This document shows positions 10,445-20,061 of a DNA stretch of 64,000 bases, in pieces. Source of the DNA: Pelagibacteraceae bacterium AG-414-M23 (lineage in GTDB: Bacteria > Pseudomonadota > Alphaproteobacteria > Pelagibacterales > Pelagibacteraceae); assembly GCA_003214525.1 (NCBI GenBank), contig QCLN01000001.1:1-64000 (forward strand), given 5' to 3'. Position numbers and translations under genes: made by a program. Within the stretch, counting starts at the first letter, position 1; each line of letters begins with the position of its first letter. The notes under the pieces were generated by a model. That model saw only the letters and a program-made list of their open reading frames with translations, was not told the origin of the DNA and searched no databases.

Positions 10445-10735
10445 TTGTCAGTATCTAAATCAGACATAATAAATACGATCTCTAAAAATTTTCCAAACCT
10501 TTATAAAAAAGATATAATTAAATTTTTTGATATCTTCTTAGTCGAAGTAACTAAAGCATTATCAAATGGAGAGAGAGTAGAGCTAAGGGATGTAATGATG
10601 TTTGAATCAAGAGTTCAAAAAAAAAGAATATCCTTAAACCCAAGAACTTTAGAAAAAATTGAAACCCCTGAAAAAAAAAGCATTTTATTTAAATGTTCAA
10701 AAGAGTGGAAAAAAAAATTGAATGAAAAAAAATAA
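10445..10735 (+). CDS. ihfB: Integration host factor beta subunit / HU family
   Basis: DIFLVEVTKALSNGERVELRDVMMFESRVQKKRISLNPRT; downstream of rpsA. Confidence 0.88.
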   Translation: MSVSKSDIINTISKNFPNLYKKDIIKFFDIFLVEVTKALSNGERVELRDVMMFESRVQKKRISLNPRTLEKIETPEKKSILFKCSKEWKKKLNEKK

Positions 10736-11396
10736 AATTTTTATAGCTTGTGACACAACTAAAATTAAAAAGATTAACGATATAATAAATAAAACTAAAA
10801 CTAAAAAAATTCAAATTGGATATAAATTTGGTCTAGAATTCATTAATTCAAAAAAAGGTAGAAAATTTATTTCTAAATTAAAAAGAAAAATAATTTTTCT
10901 TGATCTAAAGTTAAATGATATACCAAACACATGTATATCAACAATAAAAGCTGTCAAAGATTTAAAAGCTAATTATATTACTATACATATTAGCTCAGGA
11001 CTTGAGGCTTTAAAGGCTGTGAAAAAAATTTCGGGTAAAACAAAAATAGTAGGTGTAAGCACATTAACTTCTCTGAATGAAAAATCTTTAAAAGAAATTG
11101 GTTATGATAAAAAAATTAATTCTCTTGTTGTTCATCAAGCAAAATTAGCATCTAAAGCAAAATTAGATGCCTTAGTATGCTCTGCTCAGGAAGCAAAATT
11201 GGTAAAAAAAGTATTCAAAAAAGAAATTATAACGCCGGGAATTAGATTTAACTCAATATCTAATGATCAAAAAAGAGTAATGTCAGCAACTAATGCATTT
11301 AAAGCTGGCAGTAATTGGCTGGTTATTGGAAGACCTATAACAAAGGGTAATATAAAAAAAAATCTTCAGAAATTAATTGATCATTTAAAAAAATGA
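10722..11396 (+). CDS. pyrF: Orotidine 5'-phosphate decarboxylase
   Basis: FLDLKLNDIPNT (DxKxxD) and TPGIR motifs. Confidence 0.88.
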   Translation: MKKNKIFIACDTTKIKKINDIINKTKTKKIQIGYKFGLEFINSKKGRKFISKLKRKIIFLDLKLNDIPNTCISTIKAVKDLKANYITIHISSGLEALKAVKKISGKTKIVGVSTLTSLNEKSLKEIGYDKKINSLVVHQAKLASKAKLDALVCSAQEAKLVKKVFKKEIITPGIRFNSISNDQKRVMSATNAFKAGSNWLVIGRPITKGNIKKNLQKLIDHLKK

Positions 11397-12016
11397 TTAA
11401 AGGAGTAAAAATCTGTGGCGTCTCTGATTTAGAGACTTTAAAATATATTATCAACCATCCTAACCCTCCTCAATTTATTGGTTTTATTACAAATTATAAA
11501 AAATCAAAGCGATTTGTAGAATTTAATACTCTAGAAAAACTTACTGATTTTAAAAATAATAAAATTAAATACGTATCAGTTCTAGTAAATCCTGACGACG
11601 AAATTTTAGAAAAAATTAAAAATCTTCAGTTAGATTACTATCAATTATATGATGTTGATCCAGAAAGAACAAAATTAATCAAAAAAAAATATAATAAAAA
11701 AATTATCTCATCTATAATGATACAAAATAAAGATGATATTGATAATTATAAGCTATACCAAAATATCTCGGATATCATCTTATTTGATGGCAAAGGATAT
11801 GAAAAATCTATTGGCTTTGATCATAAACTTTTAGATAATGTACCAAATCACATTACAAAAATGATAGCTGGTAACATAAAAATTGATAATATCCCTTTCA
11901 TAAAAAATATAGATTATATAATTGATATAAGTGGTTCATTGGAAGACGAAAAAGGTAAAAAAGATTTACATAAAATAAATTATTTATTGAACAAAATTAA
12001 AAAAAATGAAGCTTAA
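11393..12016 (+). CDS. trpF: Phosphoribosylanthranilate isomerase-like
   Basis: KICGVSDLETL N-terminus and position before trpB. Confidence 0.75.
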   Translation: MIKGVKICGVSDLETLKYIINHPNPPQFIGFITNYKKSKRFVEFNTLEKLTDFKNNKIKYVSVLVNPDDEILEKIKNLQLDYYQLYDVDPERTKLIKKKYNKKIISSIMIQNKDDIDNYKLYQNISDIILFDGKGYEKSIGFDHKLLDNVPNHITKMIAGNIKIDNIPFIKNIDYIIDISGSLEDEKGKKDLHKINYLLNKIKKNEA

Positions 12017-13250
12017 GAAAAAAATACCACTAATTGATCAACATGATAAATTTGGAATGTGGGGAGGCAAATTTGGTGGAAATTTTGTTCCCGAAACTCT
12101 AAAAAAACCCATTAAAGATTTAGAGGATCTTTTTAATAAGTTACGAAACAATAAGAGTTTTATTGCTGAAAGAGATAGGTATTTTAAAAATTGGATCGGT
12201 GTACCAACTAGATTTATAAAATTGAATAATTTATCAAATCATGTCGGTGGAGCTCAAATATGGTCGAAGGTAGTTTCTGATGCTAATGGAGGAGCTCACA
12301 AAATATATAATGCAACAGTTCATTGCTTATTAGCAAAGAAAGCAGGCAAAAAATTTATAGTTGGAGATACAGGAGCTGGATACGCTGGCAAAATGCTAAG
12401 CATGGCAGCAAAAAAATTTGGACTTAAATGTAAAATTTTTATGGGAGCAAAGGATATTAAAAGGCAGCAGCCAAATGTAAAGGCTATGAAAAAAAATGGA
12501 GCTGAAGTCATACCAGTTTATACGGGCAGTCAAACTCTTGTGGATGCTGTCTCGGAATGCATGAGGTACTGGGTAGCAAATTGTGATACTACAGCCATGT
12601 GTGTTGGTTCAACTGTGGGACCTAATATTTTTGTAAAAATATGTGGTTGGAGCACTAGTCAGATATCAAGAGAATTAAAAATACAAATTAAAAAAGAATT
12701 TGGATCTATACCTAAAAAGGTAAAGCTTTATAATTGCGTAGGAGGAGGTTCTTCTAGTTATGGTTTTTGGAGCGAATTTATGGATTATAATAAAAATCAA
12801 GTAGAATTAATTGGAGTTGAGGCAGGAGGACCTAAGAGTAGCAATAAACATGCTGCACCACTAACTTATGGATCAAAAATAGGTATACTTCATGGAGCTG
12901 CGCAGTATGTAAACCAAAGTACTGAAGGCCAAATTGAAGAAACAGAATCAATATCTGCAGGATTAGATTACCCTGGTGTATCTCCATTACATTGTTTTCT
13001 AAAAGATACTAGAAGAGCTAGGTATACAGCTGCAACCGATGAAAATGCATTAGATGCATACAAACTTGTTACAAAGTATGAAAATCTAAGACCTTCTCTT
13101 GAACCAAGTCATGCATTTTCAGTAGCAATAAAAGAAGCAAAAAAAATGAGTAAAGATACAGTTGTTATAGTGAACAGTTGTGGGGACGCACATAAGGATA
13201 AAAATATATTAAAAGTAAAATTGGGAAAAAAATATGACCAATTTAATTAG
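12006..13250 (+). CDS. trpB: Tryptophan synthase beta chain, divergent
   Basis: FGGNFVPETL, GGAHKIYN (PLP Lys), CVGGGSSS; trpF-trpB-trpA context. Confidence 0.88.
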   Translation: MKLKKKIPLIDQHDKFGMWGGKFGGNFVPETLKKPIKDLEDLFNKLRNNKSFIAERDRYFKNWIGVPTRFIKLNNLSNHVGGAQIWSKVVSDANGGAHKIYNATVHCLLAKKAGKKFIVGDTGAGYAGKMLSMAAKKFGLKCKIFMGAKDIKRQQPNVKAMKKNGAEVIPVYTGSQTLVDAVSECMRYWVANCDTTAMCVGSTVGPNIFVKICGWSTSQISRELKIQIKKEFGSIPKKVKLYNCVGGGSSSYGFWSEFMDYNKNQVELIGVEAGGPKSSNKHAAPLTYGSKIGILHGAAQYVNQSTEGQIEETESISAGLDYPGVSPLHCFLKDTRRARYTAATDENALDAYKLVTKYENLRPSLEPSHAFSVAIKEAKKMSKDTVVIVNSCGDAHKDKNILKVKLGKKYDQFN

Positions 13251-14034
13251 TTTAGCGTTTGAAAAGGCAAGAACAGAAAAAAGACCAGCTTTATTAACTT
13301 ATACAGTAGCGGGAGATAACAGTAAAAAAAAATCACTGGAGATTTTAAAATCATTATCAAAATATGTTGATATATGTGAGCTCGGATTTCCTCATAATAC
13401 TCCAATTGCAGATGGTGGCCAGATTCAGACTAGCGCTTACAGAGCAATAAAAAATGGAATTAAAATCAATGATGTATTTAAAATTGTAAAAGATTTTAAA
13501 AAAAATAATTTTTCCAAACCATTAATTTTAATGGGCTATTATAATATGATTTACCAGTATGGAGAAAATAATTTTTTAAATAGATGTAAAAAATCAGGTG
13601 TGAATGGTATTATAGTTGTGGATTTACCATGGCCTGAAAATATTAATTTTTCTAAAAAATGTAAAAAGAAAAATATTTATTTTATTCAACTTATTTCTCC
13701 AACGACTTCATATAAGAGGGCTAAAAAAATCATTAAAGATTCTCACGATATGATTTATTACATTTCTATGCTTTCTACTACTGGAGGAAAGTTAAAAATT
13801 ACACCTAAAGAAATCTTGTCAAATTATATGAAAATAAAAAAAATAAATCCTAAAAAAAATTGTGTAATCGGTTTTGGAATCACAGATAAAACAATTGGAA
13901 AATTAAAATCTGCTGATGGTTTAGTTGTAGGAAGTGCAATTTGCAGAGAAATTACAAAAAGTATAGCAAAAAGACATAATCCTGTCACAAATGTAAGCAA
14001 AATTGTGATAAAGTTAAAAAAAAGAATTTTATGA
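13234..14034 (+). CDS. trpA: Tryptophan synthase alpha chain, divergent
   Basis: ALLTYTVAGDNS, ICELGFPHNTPIADGGQIQ. Confidence 0.88.
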   Translation: MTNLISLAFEKARTEKRPALLTYTVAGDNSKKKSLEILKSLSKYVDICELGFPHNTPIADGGQIQTSAYRAIKNGIKINDVFKIVKDFKKNNFSKPLILMGYYNMIYQYGENNFLNRCKKSGVNGIIVVDLPWPENINFSKKCKKKNIYFIQLISPTTSYKRAKKIIKDSHDMIYYISMLSTTGGKLKITPKEILSNYMKIKKINPKKNCVIGFGITDKTIGKLKSADGLVVGSAICREITKSIAKRHNPVTNVSKIVIKLKKRIL

Positions 14035-14966
14035 ACTGGATAAATAAAATTAAAAAATTTGGTGAAAGTATAAAAAGAAATATTAATAAAAAATTTCCAA
14101 CAAAATCTGAAAGAGAATCAAGTGCATGGACAAGTTGTTGCAAAGGTCCAATTTTAAAAGCAGAATTAGAAGAGAATCTATTTGTTTGTCCTCATTGCAA
14201 TAAACATCATAGAATAAGTCCAACACAGAGATTTGATATTATTTTTGGCAAAAATAAATACGAAATTTTAAAAACTCCCATACCTAAGGATGATCCTCTG
14301 GAATGGTCAGATACAAAAAGTTATAAGCAAAGACTTAAAGATGCTAGAAGAAAAACTAATCAAGAGTGTGCCGTAATAATAGCTAAAGGAAATTTAAATG
14401 GTATAGAGATAACAGTTGGAGCAACAAATTTTGACTTTATTGGAGGATCTAGCGGAGCAGCAGAAGCTGAGGCTATAATATACGGAGTACAGCACGCTAT
14501 TGATAATCAAACGCCTTTTGTTTTTTGGCCATGTGGAGGTGGTCAGCGTATGTTTGAAAGCCCAATCGCGCTAGCTGGGATGACTAAAACAACATTAGCA
14601 ATTAATGAATTAAAAAAAAATAACTTACCCTATTTAATTTGTTTTACTGATCCAACAGCCGGAGGTATTACCGCAAGTTTTGCAATGTTAGGGGATATTC
14701 AAATTTCTGAACCGGGTGCATTGATTGCATTTGCAGGACGAAGAGTAGTTCAAGCAACTGTAAAGGAAGAATTGCCTCCAGATTTTCAAACAGCTGAATT
14801 TTTATTAAAACATGGGTTCGTGGATAGAATTGTTGAAAGAAAAAAACTGGCAGCAGAGATTGGTCTATTATTATCGTTATTGCTAAACAAAAATTCTAGA
14901 GTAAATTCAGAAAATAATGAACAATATACAGAAAATCATATCCCGTTTACAAAGACTGCATCCTAA
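14031..14966 (+). CDS. accD: Acetyl-CoA carboxylase carboxyltransferase beta subunit
   Basis: CxxC zinc ribbon (FVCPHCNKHHRI) and FTDPTAGGITASFAMLGDI. Confidence 0.93.
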   Translation: MNWINKIKKFGESIKRNINKKFPTKSERESSAWTSCCKGPILKAELEENLFVCPHCNKHHRISPTQRFDIIFGKNKYEILKTPIPKDDPLEWSDTKSYKQRLKDARRKTNQECAVIIAKGNLNGIEITVGATNFDFIGGSSGAAEAEAIIYGVQHAIDNQTPFVFWPCGGGQRMFESPIALAGMTKTTLAINELKKNNLPYLICFTDPTAGGITASFAMLGDIQISEPGALIAFAGRRVVQATVKEELPPDFQTAEFLLKHGFVDRIVERKKLAAEIGLLLSLLLNKNSRVNSENNEQYTENHIPFTKTAS

Positions 14967-16191
14967 AGCAATAGATCTAAGTTTAAATAGAATTAAAAAA
15001 CTCTGTGATAAATTACAAAATCCTGAAAAAAATCTTAAAGTAATTTCTGTAGTTGGGACTAATGGTAAAAATAGCACCATACAAGCAATGAGATCAATTT
15101 TAAGAGAAGCTAAAATTCAAACTAATATTTACACAAGTCCTCATATTCAAAATATTAATGAAAGGTTTATTTATAACAATAATGAAATAAGTGATGAAGA
15201 ATTATCAAAATTATTGTTAGAAACAGAAGAAATAAATAATGGAGAACAAATAACATATTTTGAAATTTTGACTGCAGCATTTTTAAAAAAAGCAAGTGAA
15301 AATAAAAACAATATAAATATTTTAGAAGCTGGTTTATTTCATAGATTTGATGCTACAAATATATTTGATAAAAATTTAGCCTCAGTTGTAACAGCAATTG
15401 GCTTAGATCATACCGATTGGTTGCCCAAGGACGAAGGAACAATAGATAAAATTATCTATGAGAAAACCTCATCATTATTAAATTCAAAAATAATAGTATC
15501 CAATCAGGAAAATAACGAAATCTTATCAAAAATTAAAAAATCATTAATTAATAATAATTCTAAAAAGATATATTTTAATGATCTTTATTCATATTCATTT
15601 GCAGAAAATAATTTCTTTTATTATGAGGATGAAAAAGGAGGTTTAAAACTTCCAATTCCTAATTTATTAGGAAATTTTCAATTAGCAAATGTTGCAGCAG
15701 CAATTGCTACGCTAAGAAATATTGATGAAATAGATGTTAATGAGAGTCATATAAAAGAAGGGATAAAAAAAATAAAAAATATTGGTAGGTTGCAGGAAAT
15801 AAAATCTGGAAATCTAAAGAAACTAATAAATAATAATAAGTTAATTATAGATGGTTCTCATAATGCTCTGGGAGGCAAAGTTCTTTCTGAATATTTAGAA
15901 AGTATTGAAAGTAAAAAACACCTAATTGTGGGAATGATGTCTAATAAAAACCACCAAGAATTTTTAAATAATTTTATAAATAAAATATCATCTTTGACTA
16001 CCGTAGATATTCCAAATCAACCAAACTCAATAAATGGTCAGGATCTAAAAAATAAAATAAAAGGATTTAAAAATATTAATTACAAAAATTCTATAAAAGA
16101 AGCTTTAAATTCATTGGATTTAAAAGAAAACGATATAGCTATAATTACAGGTTCCCTTTATTTAGCTGGAGAGGTTTTAAATCTTAACTAA
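14917..16191 (+). CDS. folC: Bifunctional folylpolyglutamate synthase/dihydrofolate synthase
   Basis: VVGTNGKNSTIQAMRSIL, YTSPHI, EAGLFHRFDATNIF, IDGSHN. Confidence 0.9.
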   Translation: MNNIQKIISRLQRLHPKAIDLSLNRIKKLCDKLQNPEKNLKVISVVGTNGKNSTIQAMRSILREAKIQTNIYTSPHIQNINERFIYNNNEISDEELSKLLLETEEINNGEQITYFEILTAAFLKKASENKNNINILEAGLFHRFDATNIFDKNLASVVTAIGLDHTDWLPKDEGTIDKIIYEKTSSLLNSKIIVSNQENNEILSKIKKSLINNNSKKIYFNDLYSYSFAENNFFYYEDEKGGLKLPIPNLLGNFQLANVAAAIATLRNIDEIDVNESHIKEGIKKIKNIGRLQEIKSGNLKKLINNNKLIIDGSHNALGGKVLSEYLESIESKKHLIVGMMSNKNHQEFLNNFINKISSLTTVDIPNQPNSINGQDLKNKIKGFKNINYKNSIKEALNSLDLKENDIAIITGSLYLAGEVLNLN

Positions 16192-16557
16192 ATATTCTGT
16201 TCAATCCAAGACTTTAAATCTGATTTAGTAGTCGCTCCAACTTTAGTAGCTTTTAGTTCGCCATCTTTAAATAATAACATTGTTGGAATTCCTCTTACAC
16301 CATATTTAGTTGGAGTATTAGGTTCATTATCAATGTTATGTTTTGCAATAGTCACTTGAGCTGACATTTCATCTGAAAGTTCCTCGAGGATCGGTCCGAT
16401 CATCTTACAGGGTCCTCAGGTTTTTGTATCGATAGTCCCCTTGGAAAAACCAAGGGGACTATCGACACCATTCAGCCCAAAAATCAACTATGACTGGTTT
16501 TCCAGCTTTAATGACCTCTGTTTCAAAATTATCATCTGTTACACTTACTGTAGCCAT
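16188..16557 (-). pseudogene. trxA: Thioredoxin interrupted by a 49-nt hairpin insert in the WCGPC active-site codons
   Basis: Minus strand from ATG 16557: [31 protein letters not shown], then a 49-nt insert (16416-16464) with in-frame TAG, then GPCKMIGPILEELSDEMSAQ...SWIEQNI*. Removing exactly 49 nt restores WCGPC and the full frame. Confidence 0.92.
16416..16464 (-). other. 49-nt hairpin insert: perfect 16-bp inverted repeat (16429-16444 / 16450-16465) with 5-nt loop
   Basis: tcgatagtccccttgg-aaaaa-ccaaggggactatcga. Much more GC-rich than the surrounding sequence. Confidence 0.92.
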
Positions 16558-16623
16558 ATGGTCTATATATATTTTGAAAATTAAGTTTCAAGTAATAAAA
16601 TTAAAATATTTAATTTATCCACA

Positions 16624-18054
16624 TTAGGCATTTTCATATTTTTTTTGTATAGACATAACAAATTCATTTAATTCATCTAAAAATTTTAATTTTTTTTGGT
16701 CATTTGCATTTGAATATTTTTCTCTTAAATTGTCGCACTCAAAATAAAATTCTTTACAGGTCCACCATTTTTCTTTTTTTTCACTTAAAATTCTTTTAGC
16801 TATCGCTCTTTTTACCTCATTATAAATTTCTTTAGGCAATGTTTCTGGTGATTCTTGATAAATTATTTTTTTTCCAAATCCAACCAATCTCTCATCTTCA
16901 AATTTATCAAGCATAGTTAACTTATCTTTCCAAGAAGCGCCATGCCATTTTGGAAATAAAGCTGTATCTTTATTTGGGGTGAATTTTTGATAAATGCTTT
17001 CTTCTGCCAGTATATCTTCTTGTGATTTGGTTTGCTCCTTTTCTTCTGCAATTTCTCTGAGTGCTGTAATCACTCTTTCTGAAAATTTTTCATTTTCTCT
17101 TACTAGCTTTGCTCTCTTATAGATTAATTCTTTATCCATCGCGCTATATGGTTCTGCCTTTATGCCATAACTTTCATCCAATATCATTGGGGCTTTATTT
17201 GATCTTATAGTTCTTAAGAACTTAGGTGTTTTTTTTAATTCAGACTTAATTTCATTAACTGATAAATTTAATAGAGGCTCAACATCAACTCTTAAATCTA
17301 CTGCTTGTCCCCACTGATAAACTGGGTGAACACAGTATTTTGGATGAAGAGGTGCACATAAATAAAGTCTAGATTTTCCATAAAAATATTCATTTAAAGT
17401 AATTATTTTTTCTTTTTTGAATACTGTCTCTGCATCAACTCTACTGGAAGTTTTCAAAAAACTATTCCAATTATCTTGTTGTTTACTTTTGATTAAACCT
17501 AAGACTTTTACAGTGAGCTCAGCATCAAATAAGGCTGAATGGGCGCCACCAGACTCAAATCCGTTCATTCTAGCTAACGATTCGAGCTTCATTACAGCAT
17601 TACCTTTTTCGTTAGTTTCTGTTTCTAATACTGTTGGATCTACGGCATAGGCTGCTCTAGCAATATTAAGACCATCGTTTCTTTTATTTGGTGATGCGTT
17701 AGTAATATATGGATATCTAATACCTTTAAAAAATTCTTTTCTTATCATCTCATCATCAAATCCTATGTTAGACCACCCTAAAAATATAGCGGGACTCCAC
17801 TTTTTGAATATCTTTTCAACTTCTGACAACATTTGATAATGGCTTAAGTTTGCTTTGGTCAACATATCAACGCCTGTCTTATTAACTATTAAAGCATTTG
17901 CCTGGGGAATTTCACCTTCAGGTAATCTACATCTTAAATTAAAGCGGTCTTTTTCTTTTAAGTTTTCATCAACAAGTACGCCACCAATTTCGATAATGCT
18001 ACCAAAATCAGTATTAGCATTAGAAGACTCGATATCCCAAATAACTAAATTCAT
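16624..18054 (-). CDS. sbcB: Exodeoxyribonuclease I
   Basis: LVIWDIESSNANTDFGSIIEIGGVLV, GWSNIGFDDEMIRKEFF, GGAHSALFDAELT. Confidence 0.88.
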   Translation of the reverse strand: MNLVIWDIESSNANTDFGSIIEIGGVLVDENLKEKDRFNLRCRLPEGEIPQANALIVNKTGVDMLTKANLSHYQMLSEVEKIFKKWSPAIFLGWSNIGFDDEMIRKEFFKGIRYPYITNASPNKRNDGLNIARAAYAVDPTVLETETNEKGNAVMKLESLARMNGFESGGAHSALFDAELTVKVLGLIKSKQQDNWNSFLKTSSRVDAETVFKKEKIITLNEYFYGKSRLYLCAPLHPKYCVHPVYQWGQAVDLRVDVEPLLNLSVNEIKSELKKTPKFLRTIRSNKAPMILDESYGIKAEPYSAMDKELIYKRAKLVRENEKFSERVITALREIAEEKEQTKSQEDILAEESIYQKFTPNKDTALFPKWHGASWKDKLTMLDKFEDERLVGFGKKIIYQESPETLPKEIYNEVKRAIAKRILSEKKEKWWTCKEFYFECDNLREKYSNANDQKKLKFLDELNEFVMSIQKKYENA

Positions 18055-18057
18055 ATA

Positions 18058-18738
18058 TTAATTGTTCATTTCTTTAAATTTTTTTACTCTTTCTAGAAAT
18101 AAATTTTGGTACATCAATAATTCAGATCCTTCAATTTTAAATTCTTGATAAAAATTATCCACAGTACACAATAATATTGCTCCTAAAGTAATATTTGTTT
18201 TGTAAACAACATTATGCGCTAAAGTGTATGCTCCTAATTGTAAAAAATAATCTTGAATATATTCTTCCTTTTTCAACCTGTTTGATTGCTTGAAATCAAG
18301 ACAGCATTGTTTTCCTTCGTAAATACCAATCAAATCTGCTGTTCCGCCATATTTTTCAGGATAATATAAGGCAGTTTCCATTCCATAAATTTCTTCTAAT
18401 TTTCCTTTGATGCCTTTATCTATTATTTCTTTAGCCATGTTTTTATATTGTTCATTACTTTCAAAAAAACTTTCATTAATTCTTCCTCTCAAAAAATCTT
18501 CAATATAGGAATGCATTGAAGTTCCTCTATTAGAAGCTTCTGTTTTAATTTTATTCGCTTGTTGAACACCAACGCGGTGTTTCCAATTTTCCAAAGCAGC
18601 TTTATCTTCTTCCGATTTAGTGGCTTGCAAAATAGACGTAACACTTGGCAATTTTTCTTCACCAAATAAATATTTTCTCACACCATCTTCAATAGACCTA
18701 GATGATTTTGGATAATTAAATTTATTATTCCATTTCAT
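18058..18738 (-). CDS. PD-(D/E)XK exonuclease resembling MGME1
   Basis: LPSVTSILQATKSEEDKAALENWKHRVG, RGTSMHSYIEDFL, GGTADLIGIYEGKQCCLDFKQSNR, QLGAYTLAHN. Confidence 0.75.
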   Translation of the reverse strand: MKWNNKFNYPKSSRSIEDGVRKYLFGEEKLPSVTSILQATKSEEDKAALENWKHRVGVQQANKIKTEASNRGTSMHSYIEDFLRGRINESFFESNEQYKNMAKEIIDKGIKGKLEEIYGMETALYYPEKYGGTADLIGIYEGKQCCLDFKQSNRLKKEEYIQDYFLQLGAYTLAHNVVYKTNITLGAILLCTVDNFYQEFKIEGSELLMYQNLFLERVKKFKEMNN

Positions 18739-18753
18739 GATTTTATTATTTAA

Positions 18754-20034
18754 TTATTCAAGTAAATTATCTTCGTCTATGCCTTCTAAAAAATCAGGTA
18801 GGTTTGCTTTCATAATAATTTTTGGCAAAATATTATTCATTATAGTTTTTTTATCTTCATAATTTTTCTTTCTTTGTATTATTTGATTGCTAAAACTTCT
18901 TTCATCTTTTTCAATTTGATTAAATTCAGATTTAAGATTTTTAAATGCTTTTCTATACTCTAATTTAAATTCATTGCTACTTAAAAAATCTGCTAATGGC
19001 TTTAAACTTCCGCCTCCGCTACTTTTTTCTGATTTATGAAAAAATTCTTGTAAAATTATTTTTCTTCTTAGAGAAACTGTAAGTTCTAAAAGTAAATAAT
19101 CTTCTCCACAAATAATAATTCTTCCTCCTTCTCTTTCTTGCCACAAACCATTAGATTTTTTTGGCATTGATTTGGTAAAAATAATGCCTTGGGTAGCATC
19201 AATGGATGACATATCTTTGAGTAACTTATCAACCCATTGTTCATCAAATTTTAAAACTTCTTTTCTTTCATAGAGAATTTTTCCTGTTTGATTATCTTGT
19301 TTGTCTATTACTGTTTGAATTAAATCACCACCTCTCTTTCCTTTTTTTACAGGTTCTATTTTATCATAAGGGAATTTATCTTTTAAAAAATCTTCTAATA
19401 ATTCTTCTTGGGCTTCACCCTTTTTTTCAACTGCAGTTTGGCTCGCAATATCAAAGGCTATTTTTTGTTTTTCCTTGACCCTTTTCATGTCTAGCGCATG
19501 TTCTTTTTCTTTAGTTTGTAATTTTTTTTCATAATCTTGTTTTATTTTATTTTTTTCTTTATCAGCTTTTACTCTTTCTGCTTGTGCTTCTGCTAAAGCT
19601 TCTTTTTTTGCATCTTTTTTAAGTTTTTCTTTTTCAGCTTCTAATGCTTGTTTTTTTAATTTTATTTCCTTATCAGCCTTTGCTTTTTCTGCTTGTGCTT
19701 CTGCTAAAGCTTCTTTTTTTGCATCTTTTTTAAGTTTTTCTTTTTCAGCTTCTAATGCTTGTTTTTTTAATTTTATTTCCTTATCAGCCTTTGCTTTTTC
19801 TGCTTGTGCTTCTGCTAAAGCTTCTTTTTTTGCATCTTTTTTAAGTTTTTCTTTTTCAGCTTCTAATGCTTGTTTTTTTAATTTTATTTCCTTATCAGCC
19901 TTTGCTTTTTCTGCTTGTGCTTCTGCTAAAGCTTCTTTTTTTGCTTTTTCTTTTAAGTTTTTAATCTCATGTTCATGAGCATCTTCTAAAGAAAAAACAT
20001 TTTTACATCTTGGACACTTAACTTTTTGACTCAT
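18754..20034 (-). CDS. DUF2130-like protein with N-terminal Cys-pair motif, repeat coiled coil and restriction-endonuclease-like C-domain
   Basis: KCPRCKNVF start; coiled coil of tandem 37-aa repeats; GEAQEELLEDFLKDKFPYDKIEPVKKGKRGGDLIQTV...ILYERKEVLKFDEQWVDKL. Confidence 0.75.
   Translation of the reverse strand: MSQKVKCPRCKNVFSLEDAHEHEIKNLKEKAKKEALAEAQAEKAKADKEIKLKKQALEAEKEKLKKDAKKEALAEAQAEKAKADKEIKLKKQALEAEKEKLKKDAKKEALAEAQAEKAKADKEIKLKKQALEAEKEKLKKDAKKEALAEAQAERVKADKEKNKIKQDYEKKLQTKEKEHALDMKRVKEKQKIAFDIASQTAVEKKGEAQEELLEDFLKDKFPYDKIEPVKKGKRGGDLIQTVIDKQDNQTGKILYERKEVLKFDEQWVDKLLKDMSSIDATQGIIFTKSMPKKSNGLWQEREGGRIIICGEDYLLLELTVSLRRKIILQEFFHKSEKSSGGGSLKPLADFLSSNEFKLEYRKAFKNLKSEFNQIEKDERSFSNQIIQRKKNYEDKKTIMNNILPKIIMKANLPDFLEGIDEDNLLE
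19581..19940 (-). repeat. Direct tandem repeat, 111-bp period, about 3+ copies, in frame within the DUF2130-like gene
   Basis: cttgtgcttctgctaaagcttc recurs at 19581, 19692, 19803 and 19914. Encodes KKEALAEAQAEKAKADKEIKLKKQALEAEKEKLKKDA repeats. Confidence 0.92.
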
Positions 20035-20061
20035 TCTATCTCCTTATAGTTATCATTATAT

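Noticed and set aside
8740-10467. Antisense ORFs over rpsA (8740..8943, 8953..9390, 9619..9915, 10033..10467)
   Set aside because: Opposite-strand reading frames over a well-supported S1 gene; no family features.
16416-16464. Strict T4 gene 60-style bypass with identical take-off and landing codons in trxA
   Set aside because: No codon pair was found that both matches and restores WCGPC; landing on the second TGT would delete Gly-Pro. Kept only as one hypothesis.
19581-19940. 111-bp repeats as a CRISPR array
   Set aside because: Repeats are contiguous, in frame and coding, with no unique spacers and no cas genes.
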